DNA of 64,000 nt, taken from positions 62,001 to 126,000 of the forward strand of contig VXRC01000001.1 of the NCBI GenBank assembly GCA_009838645.1. The letters run 5' to 3'. The stretch's first letter is position 1. Every line of letters starts with the position of its first letter. Both the position numbers and the translations under genes were made by a program. Of this stretch, positions 60,810 to 64,000 are shown in pieces. The notes under the pieces were generated by a model. That model was not told the DNA's origin. It made no database searches and was given only the letters and a program-made list of their open reading frames with translations. Origin of the DNA: Gemmatimonadota bacterium (GTDB lineage Bacteria; JAAXHH01).

Positions 60810-62057
60810 TTAAATTAACTCCAGTTTACGCAACGATTTGCGGTACAGCGCCAACGTCTCTTCGTATTGGGCGTGTCGGCCCTCGGCGATGATCTGTCTC
60901 CCCGCGACGACGACGGATTTCACCGCCCGCGGCGTGGCGCCGAAGAGGATCGCGTCAGGAGCGAGATCCGGGTCGATGGCGGCGATGGACGGATCGTCGG
61001 GATCCAGGTGGACTCGATCCTCCTGCCAATGTGCTTCCAATCCACTGGCTGCGTAGCCCTGTCTCGTGGACGCGTCCAGCAGCACCGGCGCTTCCGTCGC
61101 GGCGTGTCGTATCTCCAGGCGTGACCGTTCGTCCAGTTCCACGGCCCTGATTTCTTCGAAGGCGTTCTCGCAGGCGTGACTGTCCACGCCGACGCAGAGC
61201 CGCGCGCCGGCGTCAAGCAGTCCGGACGTGGGCGGGAGTCCGTCGCCGAGATCTCTTTCCGTGGTACGGCATATGCACACGAAAGCGTGGTTTTCGCCCA
61301 GTGCGGAGACTTCCGCGTCCTCCAGGTGCGTGGCGTGCACGGCCACGAAGCGCGGGGACAGCACACCTTCATTGGAAAGCAACGAAACGGGCGTCGTCCC
61401 GTGCTCCGCCCTGCATTCCTCCAGCTCGCCGCGTTGTTCGCTGACGTGCATGTGGAAAGGGAGCGCGTATTCATCCGCGTACGCCGCCAGCGTCCGGATA
61501 TCGGAGATCGGCACCGCCCGGACACTATGGGCGGCCGCGGCCACGGTTACGTGTGGATCGTCTCCGTAACGCGACCTCAGGTCATCCAGGTCCTGGAGTA
61601 CGTGATCGATCGACGGGTCGATGAATCGTTCCTGCGCGGGCACCGCGGACTGCCGGAAACCGGCCCGAAGGTAGGCCGTTCGGATCACGCAGATGCGGAT
61701 ACCGACATCCCGGGCCGCGCGAACCACGGCGCCCGCCAGTTCGGTGCGATCCGCATAGGGCCGCCCGCCGGGACCGTGATGCACGTAATGGAACTCGCCC
61801 ACGGCCGTGACGCCGGACATCCCCAGCTCGGTATAGGCGAAACGCGAAATCGCGTACAGGTCGTCCGGTCCGATCCCCTGGACCAGCCGGTACATTTCGT
61901 CCCGCCAGCCCCGGAAGGTGCCGGCCCGCGTCGTGCGCCGCTGGGTCCGCCCGCGGAGGGCGCGCTGGAAGGCGTGGGAGTGGGCCGAAGCCAGGCCGGG
62001 CATGATCCAGCGGCCGGCTTCGAATCGAATCGCAGGCGCATCGTTCCCTGGGTTCAT
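60810..62057 (-). CDS. hutF: Formimidoylglutamate deiminase
   Basis: A 415-residue amidohydrolase-fold enzyme that turns N-formimidoyl-L-glutamate into N-formyl-L-glutamate and ammonia. The family signature is PGLASAHSHAFQRALRGRTQ, with later metal and catalytic residues in FHMHVSEQRGELEECRAEHG, AVHATHLED and VGVDSHACENAFEEIR. The N-terminus is short: members usually have about 40 more residues forming the small beta domain, of which little is present. The ATG overlaps the hutI stop by four bases, which fixes the start. With HutI it defines the deiminase branch of the Hut pathway. Confidence 0.85.
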   Translation of the reverse strand: MNPGNDAPAIRFEAGRWIMPGLASAHSHAFQRALRGRTQRRTTRAGTFRGWRDEMYRLVQGIGPDDLYAISRFAYTELGMSGVTAVGEFHYVHHGPGGRPYADRTELAGAVVRAARDVGIRICVIRTAYLRAGFRQSAVPAQERFIDPSIDHVLQDLDDLRSRYGDDPHVTVAAAAHSVRAVPISDIRTLAAYADEYALPFHMHVSEQRGELEECRAEHGTTPVSLLSNEGVLSPRFVAVHATHLEDAEVSALGENHAFVCICRTTERDLGDGLPPTSGLLDAGARLCVGVDSHACENAFEEIRAVELDERSRLEIRHAATEAPVLLDASTRQGYAASGLEAHWQEDRVHLDPDDPSIAAIDPDLAPDAILFGATPRAVKSVVVAGRQIIAEGRHAQYEETLALYRKSLRKLELI

Positions 62058-63337
62058 AGGCTCATTACTCGCCCCCGCTTGATCACGGTTTGCACCGGAT
62101 TTCCACCGAAAAAATAGGGGATATGCCGATAATCTCCCGCCTTCAATACGAGTATATCGGCCCGTTTGTCGACTTCGATAGAACCCGCCTCCTCGCCCTC
62201 CCCGATCGCGTGGGCCGCGTTGATGGTGGACGCGTTCAACGCTTCCGCGGGGGTGAGCCGCTGGTACCTGCAGGCGATGGCCATGACCGCGGGCATGGAT
62301 GGACAGGGCGCGGAACCAGGGTTCAGGTCGGTGGCGAGAGCCACGGCGGCGCCTGCGTCCATCATCGCCCGGGCGTCGGCATAGTCCGCCATGCCCAGGT
62401 TGAAGTTGACGGCCGGAAGCGGTACTGCGATGGTGCCGGATTCGCCGAGTGCCTCTATTTCGGCGCGGTCCGTCACGTCGAGATGGTCCACCGAAGCGGC
62501 GCCGAGTTCAAGGGCCATGGAAACGCCACCGTAACTATTGAACTGGTCCACGTGTATCTTCGTCTTGAAACCGGCTTCGATCCCGGCTACCAGCACGCCA
62601 CGAGACTGGTCGAGATCGAAGGCGTGATCTTCGCAGAACACGTCGACGTACATGGGAACGCCGCGCGCCGCGAACCGGGACGATGCATACCAGGCCGCGG
62701 CTTTTGGCAGGATCTCGTCGATGACGCACCGCGTGTACGCTTCGGCATTCCCTTCGAATTCGGCAGGCACGGCGTGGGCGCCCAGGAACGTGGGTACGAT
62801 ATCGCAGGGATGGTCGCGGTCGAGCCCTTCGATGACCTGGAGCATCTTCAGTTCGTCGGACGCACTCAGGCCATAACCGGTCTTGATCTCCGCGGTTGTG
62901 GTGCCCAGCGCCAGCATTTCGTCGAGCCGGGCTGCGGCGGAGCGCGCGAGTTCGTCCACGGATGCCGCCCGCGTATGCCGGACGGTACTGACGATACCCC
63001 CACCCGCCGCCATGATTTCCAGGTACGAAGCGCCCTTGATCCGCAGTTCGAATTCCGCCGCCCGGTCTCCACCGAAGACCGTATGGGTATGGGCGTCCAC
63101 GAAACCGGGACAAACGGCCCGGCCCGTGCAGTCGATCACACGTTCGGCCGTAAATGTCCCGTCCAGTTGCGTGGCTGGGGCGGCCGCCACGATCCGACCG
63201 TCTTTGACCGCCACGGCGCCGCACTCGATCACGCCGGCGTCCGCCATGGCCGTCCCGCGCTTCGGTCCGTGCGATGCGCAGGTCACGACCTGTTCCGCGT
63301 TGTGGAGGTACAGATCGACGGATTCCATGTTTCCCAT
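62054..63337 (-). CDS. hutI: Imidazolonepropionase
   Basis: A 427-residue enzyme that opens the imidazolone ring of 4-imidazolone-5-propionate to give formimidoylglutamate. The metal-binding PGFVDAHTHTVFGGDRA, then AAGGGI, TTAEIKTGYGLS, PTFLGAHAVP, KIHVDQFNSYGG and ATDLNPGSAPCPSMP are all family landmarks, and the length is normal. The start at 63337 or at 63328 (MESVDL) is equally possible, since neither has a strong ribosome site. It is coupled to hutF downstream and follows hutH by 77 bases. Urocanase (HutU), which makes its substrate, is not in the window. Confidence 0.95.
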   Translation of the reverse strand: MGNMESVDLYLHNAEQVVTCASHGPKRGTAMADAGVIECGAVAVKDGRIVAAAPATQLDGTFTAERVIDCTGRAVCPGFVDAHTHTVFGGDRAAEFELRIKGASYLEIMAAGGGIVSTVRHTRAASVDELARSAAARLDEMLALGTTTAEIKTGYGLSASDELKMLQVIEGLDRDHPCDIVPTFLGAHAVPAEFEGNAEAYTRCVIDEILPKAAAWYASSRFAARGVPMYVDVFCEDHAFDLDQSRGVLVAGIEAGFKTKIHVDQFNSYGGVSMALELGAASVDHLDVTDRAEIEALGESGTIAVPLPAVNFNLGMADYADARAMMDAGAAVALATDLNPGSAPCPSMPAVMAIACRYQRLTPAEALNASTINAAHAIGEGEEAGSIEVDKRADILVLKAGDYRHIPYFFGGNPVQTVIKRGRVMSL

Positions 63338-63414
63338 CTTACGAAACGGCGGCGATCATCGAACCGGATTCTACGGTCTTGCCGGGACGCGTTCGACCCG
63401 TGGTGGTAATAGGA

Positions 63415-64000
63415 TCAGTCCAGCGTTGGCCCGGGGACTTCCACCTTCTCTCCGACCGCGGCGACCACGTCGCCCTTAGCGACGAGTTCTCGTATGGATT
63501 CAAATAGCGGAGAAAGCGGGACGTCGCGGTCGAGGAAGGGGACATGCCGGCGAATCAACCGGTATGCCAGGCCGGTACCGGCGCCCAGCGCTTCCGGGGT
63601 GATTCCGGGTTCCCTGCATCTGAAATCGATGGCCTGGGCCGCGGCGATCAACTCGATGGCGACGATGGTCTCTACGTTCTCCACCACCTGAAGCGTGTGG
63701 TGCACCGACGCCGCGCCCATGCTCACGTGGTCTTCCGTGTTGGCGCCGCTCGGAATGGAGTCGGCGCTGGCCGGGTGGGCCAGCACCTTGTTCTCCGACG
63801 CCAGGGCCGCCGCCGTGTATTGGGCGAGCATCAGGCCGCTTTCCAGTCCGCCGTGGTCCGTGAGGAACATGGGCAAAATGCCTTCGTTGGAATCGGCGTC
63901 CACGAGCCGGGCCGAACGCCGCTCGCTCATGTTGCCCATGTCCGCGAGCGCCAGCTTCATGCTGTCCATGGCGACGGCAATGGGTTCGCCGTGGAAATTG
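63415..64000 (-). CDS. hutH: Histidine ammonia-lyase, C-terminal part (5' end outside window)
   Basis: The frame is open at the window edge and gives the last 195 residues of histidine ammonia-lyase, which deaminates histidine to urocanate. Diagnostic segments are GNFHGEP at the edge, then MGNMSERRSARLVD, LPMFLTDHGGLESGLM, AQYTAAALASENKVLAHPAS and SADSIPSGANTEDHVSM. The MIO-forming Ala-Ser-Gly lies upstream, outside the window. It is the first gene of the hut cluster seen here, all reading leftward. Confidence 0.95.
   Translation of the reverse strand, partial: NFHGEPIAVAMDSMKLALADMGNMSERRSARLVDADSNEGILPMFLTDHGGLESGLMLAQYTAAALASENKVLAHPASADSIPSGANTEDHVSMGAASVHHTLQVVENVETIVAIELIAAAQAIDFRCREPGITPEALGAGTGLAYRLIRRHVPFLDRDVPLSPLFESIRELVAKGDVVAAVGEKVEVPGPTLD

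Noticed and set aside
62090-63409. A 439-codon plus-strand frame
   Set aside because: It is antisense to hutI, which is complete and well conserved.

Overview
The window looks like a piece of chromosome from a high-GC, Gram-negative, free-living heterotroph. Evidence for a cell with an outer membrane and active export: a signal-peptide beta-barrel protein (50524-51183), two probable twin-arginine signals (53342-54742, 55083-56492) and a secreted esterase (34197-34934). The gene mix is phytanoyl-CoA dioxygenase relatives, an enolase-superfamily protein, a creatininase-family amidohydrolase, a heparinase II/III-like lyase, and large MacB/FtsX-type permeases with no ATPase beside them. This resembles genomes of lineages such as Latescibacterota or Gemmatimonadota, but that is an impression from gene content, not proof. 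I see no rRNA, tRNA, CRISPR array, transposase or phage gene. GC falls visibly in several islands (about 5.4-7.2, 14.0-15.2, 22.6-23.8, 26.1-30.1, 38.1-39.4 and 45.7-46.3 kb), which carry mostly small stand-alone enzymes.

Layout. 0-9 kb: end of a methyltransferase, a zinc-ribbon protein, a HIT protein, an alpha/beta hydrolase translationally coupled to an enolase-superfamily protein, a 20-bp palindromic operator candidate, a glycoside-hydrolase-like protein, two tandem nitrilase-fold genes with a nearly identical 5' end, a TPR protein and a beta-propeller protein. 9-22.5 kb: a dioxygenase, then four of the five 800-residue permeases, interrupted by an ankyrin gene, two gene relics (one the tail of a sixth permease), a small membrane protein and a methyltransferase. 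22.5-30.6 kb: small enzymes (HIT, DUF402, methyltransferase, metallo-beta-lactamase fold, phosphoribosyltransferase, S66-like peptidase, Zn peptidase, serine hydrolase, SDR, NUDIX). 30.6-35.4 kb: csaA; a compact aminotransferase / isochorismatase-like / deacetylase / esterase cluster; and a solo HigA-like regulator with its own operator candidate. 35.5-44 kb: heparinase-like lyase, methyltransferase-NUDIX pair, fifth permease, methyltransferase-AraC regulator pair, VOC protein. 44-50.5 kb: sulfotransferase-like, GNAT, membrane protein, an ECF sigma factor with a 290-residue C-terminal extension, HIT, GNAT, methyltransferase, HAD. 50.5-56.5 kb: outer-membrane protein; an operon of substrate-binding protein, HAMP sensor without output domain and OFA-type MFS transporter; and a Tat-exported class V aminotransferase. 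56.6-59.9 kb: two coupled methyltransferases, GNAT, dioxygenase. 59.9-64 kb: histidine degradation, read hutH-hutI-hutF-creatininase on the minus strand and cut off by the window end.

How genes work together. The clearest pathway is histidine catabolism by the HutF (deiminase) route, where a creatininase-family hydrolase sits in the place expected for the last, deformylating step. The permease array probably shares ATPases encoded elsewhere, because both coupling motifs are kept in all five copies. The 51.3-54.7 kb operon combines a ligand-binding protein, a membrane sensor and a carboxylate-type carrier, and looks like a sense-and-import unit. Several family members here have lost or changed textbook catalytic residues (nitrilases, isochorismatase-like, S66-like, enolase-like), so functions inferred from family names should be read with care.
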